From Nitrosomonas sp. (GTDB lineage Bacteria > Pseudomonadota > Gammaproteobacteria > Burkholderiales > Nitrosomonadaceae), in contig JADZAR010000184.1 in assembly GCA_020852475.1 (NCBI GenBank), positions 1-64,000 on the forward strand: a stretch of DNA of 64,000 nucleotides. The letters are read 5' to 3'. The notes beneath the pieces were generated by a model. The model worked only from the letters and a program-made list of their open reading frames with translations. It was not told the origin of the DNA and did not search any database. How positions within the stretch are numbered: the stretch's first letter is position 1; the number at the start of each line of letters is the position of its first letter. The position numbers and the translations under genes were made by a program. Shown piece by piece: positions 39,694 to 49,716 of this stretch.

Positions 39694-40104
39694 ATGTATA
39701 AAAAAATAATGGTTGCTGTTGATGGCGGCGAAACGGCTAATCAAGCTTTGGCGGAGGCGCAGAATATCGCCAATATCTATAACGCGGCAATCTGTATTGT
39801 TCACGCAGTGCAGGGAGATAACGCAGCGGATGCGAGCGCTGGTAATGAGATACTGGCGCAGGCTGAGTCATCTGTTGACGCACTGAATATTGAAACCCGC
39901 CTTGTGCGCGCAAATATCGAATATGGATTGAATGGCGTTGTTGAGGCTATCGCTGATGCGGTTGTCGACTGGGAGGCCGATTTGCTGGTGGTGGGAACCG
40001 CCAATCGCCGCGGGCTGGAGCGCTTTTTTATCGGATCCGTTGCCGAACAGCTTGTTTCCCATGTCAGCGCATCGATATTGCTGGTGCGCCCGCGAACAAC
40101 CTGA
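39694..40104 (+). CDS. universal stress protein
   Basis: MYKKIMVAVDGGETANQALAEA ... ADLLVVGTANRRGLERFFIGSVAEQLVSHVSASILLVRPR. Confidence 0.93.
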   Translation: MYKKIMVAVDGGETANQALAEAQNIANIYNAAICIVHAVQGDNAADASAGNEILAQAESSVDALNIETRLVRANIEYGLNGVVEAIADAVVDWEADLLVVGTANRRGLERFFIGSVAEQLVSHVSASILLVRPRTT

Positions 40105-40191
40105 AAAAGGCTGACAGGCATACTGCTCGCACACGGTATTAAGGCAAGGGGTTTTATCAGGAAATTCCTGTTGCGGTGTGCGGTGAAAGGA

Positions 40192-41475
40192 TCACGAGTG
40201 CGGATTAAACAGCACGGTAAATCGGGATCCTTGGCCTTTTTCACTTTCAAAAAATACTTTCCAGCCATAACGCTCGCAGATTCGCTGAACAATGGTCAAA
40301 CCCAATCCAATTCTGTTGCTGTCGCCCGATTTGTGCGTAATATATTCCTTGAATAATTGCGTCTGTATGGTCTGATCAATACCGGCCCCGGTATCGCTGA
40401 CGGACAAACGATCGGGTAACAGCGATATGGTAATGGCGCCTTTATCCGTGTGACGGAATGCATTGCGCACCAGATTCGCCACCAGTACGCTGAGTATTCC
40501 CGCGTGTGCGGCGACTTCCAGTTGTCCGTTGACCGCAACGCTGACATTGACCGGTTTATCGCCCAGCCATACGCGTTGTTGCTCAATCACTTTACGTACG
40601 ATTGGCTCCATAGCGCAGGCTGCGGTGTTATGCGTGGACGCATGGTTAATTTGCGCCAGTATCAGAAAAGTTTCGATCAATTCAGACATTTCATCCGCAG
40701 CGCGCTGAATGCGCTGAATTCTGGCGTATTCCGGCGTGGATGGATCGGCTTTCGCCGCCAGCACTTCAGCCGCCATGCTGATACTGGTCACGGGTGTGCG
40801 CAATTCATGGCTCACGTTGCTGGCGAATTCCTTTTCGCGAATCAACAAGTATTGCAGTTGTTCGTGATAGTGTTTCAATTTTCGCGCCAGTACGCCTATT
40901 TCATCGTCACCGAACTCGGACAGGTCGAGCGCCTCGCCGGGCTGATTTTTGAACGCCATAACCTGATAGGCCAGACGCTTTATCGGACTAATGACATGCT
41001 CGGCTACCGCCCAGCCGATGACCAATGCGATGAGTAAGGTCAGAATGGCGCATAACCAGACAAGGCGGATAAAATCATCTTCACGCTTATGAATGCTGGT
41101 GTCATCGAATTGCACGACATATCTTATGTCGTTGACATGCTGAACCAGAACGCGATAATCCCGGCCATTGAATACGATGTCGTAGGTTCCCTGAGGGAGG
41201 TTGCGCACGTGCTCCGGCAATTGATGTTGCTCCGAAAGCGGGGCGGTATAAATAATGATGGTTGAGCGTGATCGTGAAGTGGCGGGGATTTGCGCTGTAC
41301 TTTCAGCTTGTTTTTGCAGTGTTGTCAGCTCGGTTTTAAGAATGTCATCGAGTATTTCCGCCTCTATCGATTTTAATGCCGCAACAAGACTGATGCCGAG
41401 TGTGAATGTGAGAAAAACACCAAACAGTAGGAACGCCAGTGTGATACGTTTTCGCAGGCGCTTAGTCTTCTGCAT
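40192..41475 (-). CDS. sensor histidine kinase
   Basis: HAMP, FASNVSHELRTPVTSI, NAFRHTDKGAI, SDTGAGID, GLGLTIVQRI. Confidence 0.93.
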   Translation of the reverse strand: MQKTKRLRKRITLAFLLFGVFLTFTLGISLVAALKSIEAEILDDILKTELTTLQKQAESTAQIPATSRSRSTIIIYTAPLSEQHQLPEHVRNLPQGTYDIVFNGRDYRVLVQHVNDIRYVVQFDDTSIHKREDDFIRLVWLCAILTLLIALVIGWAVAEHVISPIKRLAYQVMAFKNQPGEALDLSEFGDDEIGVLARKLKHYHEQLQYLLIREKEFASNVSHELRTPVTSISMAAEVLAAKADPSTPEYARIQRIQRAADEMSELIETFLILAQINHASTHNTAACAMEPIVRKVIEQQRVWLGDKPVNVSVAVNGQLEVAAHAGILSVLVANLVRNAFRHTDKGAITISLLPDRLSVSDTGAGIDQTIQTQLFKEYITHKSGDSNRIGLGLTIVQRICERYGWKVFFESEKGQGSRFTVLFNPHS

Positions 41476-42145
41476 TGTTGTCTGTTAATTTATAACCGAA
41501 GCCGCGTACAGTGTGAATTAAAGGACGTTCAAAAGGTTTGTCAACGGCCTGGCGGAGGTTGGACAGATGGGTGCGCAATGCATCGCTGTCGGGGCGATTG
41601 TCCTGCCAGACGGCGTATTCGAGTTCTTCCCGTTTGATCACGCGATGTGGATTCTGCATTAGAAAGGTCAGCAAGCGGAAAAGGATTGGGTTGAGATTGA
41701 TGTGTTTTCCCGCGCGATGCACGTCATGCGTCTCCATATTGAGCGCGAGATCGCCAATTTGCAATTGTGACGGTGGTATGCGCCTGATGCGCTCTGACAG
41801 TGCCTTAACCCGCGCCGCCAGTTCTTTTAGCGCGAATGGTTTGATGAGGTAGTCATCGGCACCGGATTGAAAGCCTTCCAGTTTGTTTTCGAGAGAATCC
41901 CGGGCAGTCAGCATGATCACCGGAATGAGCCGTTTCGCATCCTGACGAAGCCTGCGACAGAGTTCCGTGCCGTCGATGCCCGGCAATCCCAAATCGAGGA
42001 TGATCACGTCATAGTCTTTGGTAAGGGCCAGGTGTAATCCTGTCAAACCATCGCGTGCAGCATCAATCGTGTAGCCGAGGGTTTCAAGATAGTCATAAAT
42101 ACTGGCGGCAATATCCTGATTATCTTCCACGATCAATATATTCAT
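41462..42145 (-). CDS. OmpR-family response regulator, overlaps the kinase gene by 14 nt
   Basis: MNILIVEDNQDIAASI, DVIILDLGLPGIDG, C-terminal winged helix ...LIHTVRGFGYKL. Confidence 0.94.
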   Translation of the reverse strand: MNILIVEDNQDIAASIYDYLETLGYTIDAARDGLTGLHLALTKDYDVIILDLGLPGIDGTELCRRLRQDAKRLIPVIMLTARDSLENKLEGFQSGADDYLIKPFALKELAARVKALSERIRRIPPSQLQIGDLALNMETHDVHRAGKHINLNPILFRLLTFLMQNPHRVIKREELEYAVWQDNRPDSDALRTHLSNLRQAVDKPFERPLIHTVRGFGYKLTDNNAED

Positions 42146-42583
42146 GGGCGCGATCCTGATAAACCCTGTGGAGTTGGGCGTCGCCGCTGGGAACCGTGAG
42201 CGGATTGACAAAGTGTGGTGGTAAACATGAAGTCACTTTTCAATATAGGTAAATTAATGGCTGGAAAACATACTCGCTTAATCGAGTAGATTTTTCTGGG
42301 CAATGTGTCAGATATTGTTTATACCGCAATATTGCTCCCGAACAGTGAAATTCCAGCGTAGGTTATTATAGTCAAAGCAATGTAAAATTAATGTTAAGGA
42401 CAGCTTAAAATTTTGCAAAGTAAGTGATTGTATGATGAATCATTTTCTGATTTGCTGAACAACTTGAATAAGGTGCGTGTTATCTTTGATTTGCGCAATG
42501 GAGCGCATTCTCCAGAGAAACTCGGAATAAGGTAGAATCAACAGTTTGCCAGTCCGGTTGGTTATGTTTAAAGTGAACTGTAT

Positions 42584-43030
42584 ATGAATAATTATAAGAA
42601 AATTCTTGCTGCTATTGATTTCTCGGATTACGACGGTATTGTTGTTAAGCAGGCCAAGCACCTGGCCAACCAATTAAATGCCGAGCTTGGTGTGATTCAT
42701 GTTCTGGATAATATTCCCATGCCGGATACGCCGTACGGTGTCATTGTTGCATTGCGTGATGAATCCGGTGATCCGCTTCTGGAAGATGAAAAAAACAGAT
42801 TCAATCAGGTATGCGATAGTGTGGGTATTGCGCCGGCTAACCGCTGGCTGATCTGGGGAAAACCGCAGGAAGAAATTATTCAGCTTGCGCTGAAGGAGCG
42901 GATCGATCTGATTGTCGTCGGATCGCACGGCCATCATGGATTGGCGGCGTTGATGGGATCAACCGCAAAAGGTGTTATTTTTAATGCCGAGTGTGACGTT
43001 CTGACCGTGCATTTAAAAGATAATCAGTAG
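42584..43030 (+). CDS. universal stress protein
   Basis: MNNYKKILAAIDFSDYDGIVVKQAKHLANQL...RIDLIVVGSHGHHGLAALMGSTAKGVIFNAECDVLTVHL. Confidence 0.95.
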   Translation: MNNYKKILAAIDFSDYDGIVVKQAKHLANQLNAELGVIHVLDNIPMPDTPYGVIVALRDESGDPLLEDEKNRFNQVCDSVGIAPANRWLIWGKPQEEIIQLALKERIDLIVVGSHGHHGLAALMGSTAKGVIFNAECDVLTVHLKDNQ

Positions 43031-43037
43031 GCTTCAG

Positions 43038-43850
43038 TTACCAGAATTTCCACCACGATGGATTTTCGGAATCCTGTATATCATCGAGGAACTTGCTGTC
43101 GGGAAAATTTCTTTTCAGTACGCGTTCGGCGTCATCGCTTAATTCGGGCATGCCCAGCGCATTGTAGGCCTGGGACATGATATAAAGCGCTTCCTCGGCG
43201 GCGGGTGTAAGCGGGTATTCCTTGATTGCGTACTGCGCTCGATTGGCCGCGGCGACATAGGCGTGTCGTTTCATATAATAACGCGCAACATGGACTTCGT
43301 TCATGGCGATGACATTCAGCAAATGCGCCATGCGTTGCCTGGAATCGGGCGCGTATTTACTGTTCGGGAAACGTGTCACCAGTTCCTTGAAGTTTTCAAA
43401 CGATTCGCGTGATGCTTTCGAGTCGCGCTCGCTCATGTCCTGTTTCAGAAAGCCGCGCATCAGGAAGTTCATGATGCCCCAGTTATCATGATAATTAACC
43501 AGGCCCTTGATATAATAGGCATAATCAACATTGGGGTGATTGGGATGCAGTTTAATGAAGCGATCGGCTGCGGCAATAGCCGAAGCCTGTTCCTGATTTT
43601 TATAATGCGCGTAGGCCGTTTCAAGCTGGGCCTGCTGTGCATAGCGACCGTAAGGATATCGAGCTTCCAGTCCTTCAAACAGTTTAATTGAAGCTTCATA
43701 ATTTCCACTGTTTAGTTTTTCTTTTGCTTCTTCGTAAAACTTGCTTGCCGACCAGTTATGCGTATCTTCTTTCTGATCGGGCAGTAAACCGCATGCGGAT
43801 AGTGTAGTCGCCAGAATTAAAAACAACGCAATGTTTTTGAACATCATCAT
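43038..43850 (-). CDS. bamD: outer membrane protein assembly factor BamD
   Basis: Lipobox TLSACG; ASKFYEEAKEKLNSGNYEASIKLFEGLEARYPYGRYAQQAQLETAYAHYK; divergent from rluD. Confidence 0.93.
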   Translation of the reverse strand: MMMFKNIALFLILATTLSACGLLPDQKEDTHNWSASKFYEEAKEKLNSGNYEASIKLFEGLEARYPYGRYAQQAQLETAYAHYKNQEQASAIAAADRFIKLHPNHPNVDYAYYIKGLVNYHDNWGIMNFLMRGFLKQDMSERDSKASRESFENFKELVTRFPNSKYAPDSRQRMAHLLNVIAMNEVHVARYYMKRHAYVAAANRAQYAIKEYPLTPAAEEALYIMSQAYNALGMPELSDDAERVLKRNFPDSKFLDDIQDSENPSWWKFW

Positions 43851-43864
43851 AAAGTCAAAAAAGC

Positions 43865-44890
43865 ATGGAATCAAAAAAAGATTATAACGTAAAGTCGCCA
43901 TCGCCAGCACGGCTTGAGACGGATGCCTCGGTCGTACATGTTGTGATTTCTGTGGACAATGCGGGCCAGCGCCTTGATCAGGCGCTGGCAAAATTGTTGC
44001 CGGACTGGTCGCGCAATCGCATTCAGTCCTGGATACTCAATGGGCGTGTTAAGCTGGATGAGCAGAGCTGTACGACTAAGCAGAAAGTCTGGGGTGGGGA
44101 GCATATTTCAATTTACCCCGATGTTCCCGTCGTCGAGCAACAGCATGTGCCTGAAGCTATCCTGCTGGACATTGTTTTCGAGGATGAGACGCTGCTGATT
44201 ATCAATAAACCGGCTGGTCTGGTGGTGCATCCTGGAAATGGCAATTGGCAAGGTACCTTATTGAATGCGTTGTTGCATCATTTGCCGCAACTTCAATGCG
44301 TTCCGCGCGCGGGCATCGTTCATCGGCTGGATAAAGATACCAGCGGATTGCTGGTCGTAGCAAAGACGATTGAGGCGCAAACGAGTCTGGTGCGCCAATT
44401 GCAGCAGCGTACAGTCAAACGTGATTATTTGGCGCTGGTGCTGGGTAGGGTTGCCGGTAGCGGTAGTATTGACGCGCCTGTTGGCCGCCATCCGGTGCAT
44501 CGCACAAAAATGGCTGTTAACATGCGCGGGAAGCCGGCGCGAACACATTATCGCGTTCTCGAACATTTGACGGGGTGCTCATTATTGCAGTGCAGTCTGG
44601 AAACGGGGCGTACACATCAGATTCGTGTTCATATGCATTCCATAGGACATGCATTGGTCGGTGATTCTGTTTATGGCGGCAAGCCAGGAAAGATGGCTGC
44701 GGAAATTGGAATGCTTTTGAGTGTATTCCCCCGACAGGCGCTGCATGCATGGAAGCTGGCGCTTTGTCACCCTGGAAATACGCAGTTAATGGAGTGGCGT
44801 TCTGAAATACCTGATGATCTGGCAGTATTGCTTGAGCAGCTCCGGCTTTGTGGTCAGCAAGATGCTCGGAATGCTTTTTATAAGTCCTGA
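43865..44890 (+). CDS. rluD: 23S rRNA pseudouridine synthase RluD
   Basis: GQRLDQALAKLLPDWSRNRIQSWI, INKPAGLVVHPGNGNWQGTLLNALLHH, GIVHRLDKDTSGLLVVAKT, LETGRTHQIRVHM. Confidence 0.95.
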   Translation: MESKKDYNVKSPSPARLETDASVVHVVISVDNAGQRLDQALAKLLPDWSRNRIQSWILNGRVKLDEQSCTTKQKVWGGEHISIYPDVPVVEQQHVPEAILLDIVFEDETLLIINKPAGLVVHPGNGNWQGTLLNALLHHLPQLQCVPRAGIVHRLDKDTSGLLVVAKTIEAQTSLVRQLQQRTVKRDYLALVLGRVAGSGSIDAPVGRHPVHRTKMAVNMRGKPARTHYRVLEHLTGCSLLQCSLETGRTHQIRVHMHSIGHALVGDSVYGGKPGKMAAEIGMLLSVFPRQALHAWKLALCHPGNTQLMEWRSEIPDDLAVLLEQLRLCGQQDARNAFYKS

Positions 44891-45786
44891 TCCCAGTATG
44901 GTATTTTGCCGATGCGCGTGGCAAGAAAATCGATAAACGAACGTACCTTGGCGGGTACATGGCGGCTGGGCAAATGGCAAGCATAAACGTAACGCTCCAC
45001 CGCGATGTATTCGGATAGTACTGCTTGCAGTTTTCCGCTTTGCAATTCCTTGCCGACAGTAAATGTTGGCAGTAGCGCGATACCCAGGCCGCCCAATACC
45101 GCCTGAGACAGCGCGTCATCATCATTGATGCGCAAATTGCCTGAAACAGGCACGGTAATGATGCCCTCGGGACCGGTAAAATTCCAGTGCCCCTGTTCTC
45201 CAGAGAGTGTGTAGTCCAGGCAATTATGTTTGATCAGATCTTCTGGTGTCCGCGGTATGCCGTTTTTCTCAAAATACCGAGGGGTTGCGCATAATCTGCG
45301 CCGTGCAGGCGCCAGTCTGCGGGCGACAAGATTCAGATCCGGTTCATTAGTAACCCGAATGATGACATCCTGGCCTTCCTCGACCAAATCGACCGGACGA
45401 TCGGTGATGGTTAAGTCAATCCGGATTTCCGGATAGCGCGCAAGAAAATCAGCTAGTGCGGGTGCTACATGCAGCGTGCCAAAGGCGACGGATGCGCTGA
45501 CTTTAAGCATGCCGCGCGGCTCGGCCTGTAGGCTGTTTACAAACCGTTCTGCCTGCTCTGCTTCATCTAGAATGTGCGCCGAGTGTTCTGCGAGTACGGC
45601 GCCCGCCTCGGTCAGGCTGAGATGCCGTGTGCTGCGGTTTAATAATTGCGCGCCAAGATTCTTTTCCAGTTTGGAAATTGCCTTGCTGACGGCGGCGCGC
45701 GAAATACCCATGCGTCTTGCAGCCTCAGCAAAGCTTCCAGCTTCAACTACGCGCGCGTAGATGCCTAATAAATTAAGATCTTGCAT
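44878..45786 (-). CDS. LysR family transcriptional regulator
   Basis: GSFAEAARRMGISRAAVSKAISKLEKNLGAQLLNRSTRHLSLTEAG. Confidence 0.95.
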   Translation of the reverse strand: MQDLNLLGIYARVVEAGSFAEAARRMGISRAAVSKAISKLEKNLGAQLLNRSTRHLSLTEAGAVLAEHSAHILDEAEQAERFVNSLQAEPRGMLKVSASVAFGTLHVAPALADFLARYPEIRIDLTITDRPVDLVEEGQDVIIRVTNEPDLNLVARRLAPARRRLCATPRYFEKNGIPRTPEDLIKHNCLDYTLSGEQGHWNFTGPEGIITVPVSGNLRINDDDALSQAVLGGLGIALLPTFTVGKELQSGKLQAVLSEYIAVERYVYACHLPSRHVPAKVRSFIDFLATRIGKIPYWDQDL

Positions 45787-46197
45787 TATTTAAGCTATTG
45801 TCAACCTTATGGAAACAATATAATTCAGTATACAGCACTTATCGGGAATTATTTATGCCTGTATGATCAGCTTTAATTTGAACAGGAAGGTTCTTGAATT
45901 ATCGTGACAGTATGAGTTTTGCGTAGAGTCGGAAAATTTTTTTTTGCAATAATATTTTGTGAATATTTCGATATTATGAATAAACCAAAGCCACTATTGT
46001 CAACCAATATAATCAGACTTGCTGGTAAATCGTTTGATAGTACGATGAATGGATAAGCTGTTGGGTTTTCTGGTTTTGCGGAGTTAATCACGATGGCGAA
46101 TAAAGAAATATTTATGGCTGATCTCCGTCTATTGCTTTTCTTGGATGCTAACTAACTCAATACATTGAAAACAGCTCTTCAATAGTAAGTGAAATGG

Positions 46198-46233
46198 CCA
46201 TTGGTGGATTATTCAAGAATAATCCACCAATGG
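46198..46233. repeat. perfect 16-bp-stem palindrome
   Basis: CCATTGGTGGATTATT-CAAG-AATAATCCACCAATGG. Confidence 0.9.
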
Positions 46234-46251
46234 TTGGTTAGACAGCAAGGC

Positions 46252-46287
46252 GAAGAGAGGGGAGTTTTTTCTCTCTCTTCTTTTTTT
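46252..46287 (+). terminator. candidate intrinsic terminator on the plus strand
   Basis: GAAGAGAG...CTCTCTTC followed by TTTTTTT. Confidence 0.55.
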
Positions 46288-46304
46288 GCAATCAGATATA
46301 GCGA

Positions 46305-47669
46305 TTAAAAGCGGAAAATACCGCTTACAGACAATAGAATCTGATCATTGTCTTTTCCGTTATCGAATGCTCTACCTGTTTTTCTGTCTGAAGTTGAGCG
46401 ATCATAGCGAACTTCCGGGCGAATGGTAAATCCCGCGATCGGCGAATAGTTTAATCCCCCTGTTACAGCAATATAGTTGTCAGTGAATCCGTTAACCCGG
46501 ACACCGTCGTCATCGCGAAACCATTCCATGCGTAAACCGGCTGCAAGGTTGTGAAGGATATCGTAGAAAACATACTGATTTACACCATACCATTGTGCGG
46601 CGCGGCCAAATGCGGTTTTTTCCTGATTGCCGTGATCATGTTGCAATACGTAATGCAATCTGTCCGTGAAACTATGTTCCAGTACCAGACTATATAACGT
46701 ACGGTTATGGTCGACCTTGGCGGTGCCTGTGCCTGCTGCAAATGCTGTTTCCGTGCTGCCGCTGATCAACGATCCGGTTAAAGTCGTGCGCTCATCGTCT
46801 GTGGTGTAGCTGATGCTGCCAAGAAAATTTGCCGGTTGATTGAAATGCGCATCCCATCCGCTCACAACCCCGCCTTTGACTGTGATGTTATTGTTTACAG
46901 GATATATCGCCAGTGCACCGGTATGCGTGAACGGTTCGCCATATTGCATGGTGTAGGCGTGCGAGAAGAAGAAGTTGCCGACAGAAGGTACAACTTCATA
47001 CCCGATCAGCGTATAAAAATGCCCGACCTGGAATGTCAGGCCGTTGCCAACCGGAACATAAATATTGGCATATGCCTGCGGGAATGCCAGTTGATGCTGG
47101 TTGTTGGGATCCAGAACCCGGCCAACGAAGTTTTCATCGGCGTCGAAATTCGATGCAAACGTATAGCGTGCGTCAGAACCATATAATAAATCTGCACGGA
47201 AACCAACACTGAACGTACTCGTGTTTGTATTGACTTCGCGTTCTATGAAACCATAGACCTGATGCAGTCTGAATTCGTTCGGGCCCCTGTTGAAAGTGAC
47301 CGGACCATTCGAGCCGCTTGGGTTGTCGGGGTTTCCGGTGAATCCAATATCAACCCAGCCGCCGACTTTTACACCCAGTGACTGTAGAAAAGGTGTTTCG
47401 TTGTATTTGAACCCGGTCAGGCTTTCTATCAAACCTTTATCGCCGTCAGCCGGTTCCGCGTAAGCTTCATGTCCGTAAGGTGCGGTGGTTGTATCGGATG
47501 AAGCCGCGGCAATTTTGAGTGATGACGTGGCAATGGTTGAGTTGGATGAAGCATGTGATGTCGAATTGACAATAAATACGCTGCAAACAGCAAGCATTGT
47601 CCCGGTTATTTTTAGTTTATTCTGAGCAATCAAAGCGCAACCCTCCGTAATGTGAAATTTGTGATTCAT
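46305..47669 (-). CDS. outer membrane porin-like beta-barrel protein
   Basis: Signal peptide; FKYNETPFLQSLGVKVGGWVDIGFTGNPDNPSG; alternating strand pattern; C-terminal aromatic ILLSVSGIFRF. Confidence 0.82.
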   Translation of the reverse strand: MNHKFHITEGCALIAQNKLKITGTMLAVCSVFIVNSTSHASSNSTIATSSLKIAAASSDTTTAPYGHEAYAEPADGDKGLIESLTGFKYNETPFLQSLGVKVGGWVDIGFTGNPDNPSGSNGPVTFNRGPNEFRLHQVYGFIEREVNTNTSTFSVGFRADLLYGSDARYTFASNFDADENFVGRVLDPNNQHQLAFPQAYANIYVPVGNGLTFQVGHFYTLIGYEVVPSVGNFFFSHAYTMQYGEPFTHTGALAIYPVNNNITVKGGVVSGWDAHFNQPANFLGSISYTTDDERTTLTGSLISGSTETAFAAGTGTAKVDHNRTLYSLVLEHSFTDRLHYVLQHDHGNQEKTAFGRAAQWYGVNQYVFYDILHNLAAGLRMEWFRDDDGVRVNGFTDNYIAVTGGLNYSPIAGFTIRPEVRYDRSTSDRKTGRAFDNGKDNDQILLSVSGIFRF

Positions 47670-48022
47670 TAAAATTATAGGGCGAAACATGACGCCATTC
47701 CGTGATGATCCGGTGTGCAAGGAAAAACCTTACCTGGCACGAGGTCAAGCATACTGAACGGATACTGAACACGCAAACCTTTTCTTTATTTTTCATAAAA
47801 ATTACAACATATTGTTGCAGAATATTCTCATTTCAGGTTTGATTTGTCGTGGTTGTTTTTTTAAGAAATATCTGACCATGCTGTCTGTGTCGTGATCAGG
47901 TTGCCGTGTTTTGTAGTAAAACTGAAGGAATAAATCATTACAGTCTTGGTTGAAAACAGACAATTCCTGATTGCCGGGGCGGTTTCTGTCGTCATGCGCA
48001 TAGATTCTGATTCGGACCGGGT

Positions 48023-49303
48023 TCAATCCTGATTTCTAAGCCGGATTTGAATGTCAGGCGCTGCGCGTTCGGTAACCGGAGCGAGCGCCGTAATACGGTT
48101 TAGTCCCAGAACGCTGACGCGATGCACGGCGTTAAAGCCCGGCGCGCCGTTTCGATCACGAAGGATGGATGAGATTTTGTATTCCAACGCATGGGATCTT
48201 GCATCAAAACGGATGTCATGTATCCAGGTGCCAGCGCGCTGCACGCGTTGGTCATCGCACTCATAGTTCAGATCCCATCCGGTCAGCATAGGGACGGCAT
48301 AATCATACGGCAAGTCATTGATGCGGAATGTTTCTGTGCGCACAACGCCCTCAACACCACTGCGGCAGGTATTATTTTTACCGGAACGTGGATTCAGTGC
48401 GAGAAAGTCGGCGCTGAGCTTGACGCTGTTGCCGCCAATCAGTGCTGCACGTGTTTTAATCCAGTGCGGGCGGGTATTGTTATCTTTAAAGAGCGTCTGT
48501 GTCACCCAGTGCGGCTTGCCATCGGGATTGGGTGATGCGCCCATCTGATAAAGGCTGTAAGCAATCTGGCGCAGATGATAATCGGACGGATCTCCCCAGC
48601 GGCAGGGTGGAAAGCGCCATTCGCATTCAAATGCATTGTCGAACCGGAAATCAAATCCGCGCGGCAGAACGACGATAGCGTCGCTTTTTTTTAACAGACC
48701 TTCATTCCACGAGCTTTCCAGTGTGGCAACAGGGCCTCTGGCGACAGTCTGTAGAACCTGGGCGTCAATGCCATTATAATCACCTTCAATGCGTGCATCG
48801 ATCCATGTGCTGTTAAAACCGAAGCCAGTGTAATGCACGCAAAATTCATAGGCGTCATCCCAGTTCTGGTCGCTGATTTCACCGGTTGCCTCAAAAACAA
48901 GTGTAGGAGAACCCGCGCCGGTTAGCAGTTTGCTATGCTTAATATCTGCGCGTAATGCACGGATCTCCTGATCCTTGTTTAAATAGCGTAAATCCCAGCC
49001 ATTCAGGATCGCTGTAGCTTGATTGACGTAAGGCGGCATATCAATAGTGATTAGCATCGTTGCCGGCTCCGGTCCTCTGTCGCGCATAGTGCATTGATTT
49101 CCTTCGATCATGATGAATTTGCCAGGATCTTCGTGGCTGGTTCTGCGGTTGGTTTTGAAAAAAGGAAGATTTGTTGGCGTAGCGCTTTGTGATTCGGGAG
49201 GGAGAACCATGTTTTGTTCTTTTTTGCTTGTCATGCAACCGGACAGAATGGTTGCTGAAATCAGTACAACCAGAATTAACGCGATACGATAATTACAATA
49301 CAT
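48023..49303 (-). CDS. hypothetical lipoprotein
   Basis: MYCNYRIALILVVLISATILSGCMTSKK lipobox; no family recognised. Confidence 0.75.
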   Translation of the reverse strand: MYCNYRIALILVVLISATILSGCMTSKKEQNMVLPPESQSATPTNLPFFKTNRRTSHEDPGKFIMIEGNQCTMRDRGPEPATMLITIDMPPYVNQATAILNGWDLRYLNKDQEIRALRADIKHSKLLTGAGSPTLVFEATGEISDQNWDDAYEFCVHYTGFGFNSTWIDARIEGDYNGIDAQVLQTVARGPVATLESSWNEGLLKKSDAIVVLPRGFDFRFDNAFECEWRFPPCRWGDPSDYHLRQIAYSLYQMGASPNPDGKPHWVTQTLFKDNNTRPHWIKTRAALIGGNSVKLSADFLALNPRSGKNNTCRSGVEGVVRTETFRINDLPYDYAVPMLTGWDLNYECDDQRVQRAGTWIHDIRFDARSHALEYKISSILRDRNGAPGFNAVHRVSVLGLNRITALAPVTERAAPDIQIRLRNQD

Positions 49304-49716
49304 TTAACAGCTCTTATGACGAATAGAAGTGATTCGTGAATGAGTCACTTGTTATGGTTATGATTCATATATGTCAGTCTAACGTCTAATTGACGCGAAG
49401 AGAAGGGCTATGCAAAATGTGAATGCAGGTTTGTATCGCTCAAAAACGCGGTTGCCGTGGCGCAAAAGAATTCCGGAGACCGGTTGAAAAGTATGTTACG
49501 GTCTGTCTTTCATTGCAGTTGTATAATGATGATGTAAGAATCGGTCGGGTGGTAATACAACAAAATGCTGTAAAGTAAAGTGATACGGTTTATTTTTTCA
49601 GGCATTGAATCACAGAAACCATGAGTCGAATTTGACCGAGTATTAAATATCCTTTTTCAGACTGTTGTTTATTTTTTAAAACTTGTTTTTTGATAATCAG
49701 GATTGAAACGTTAACG

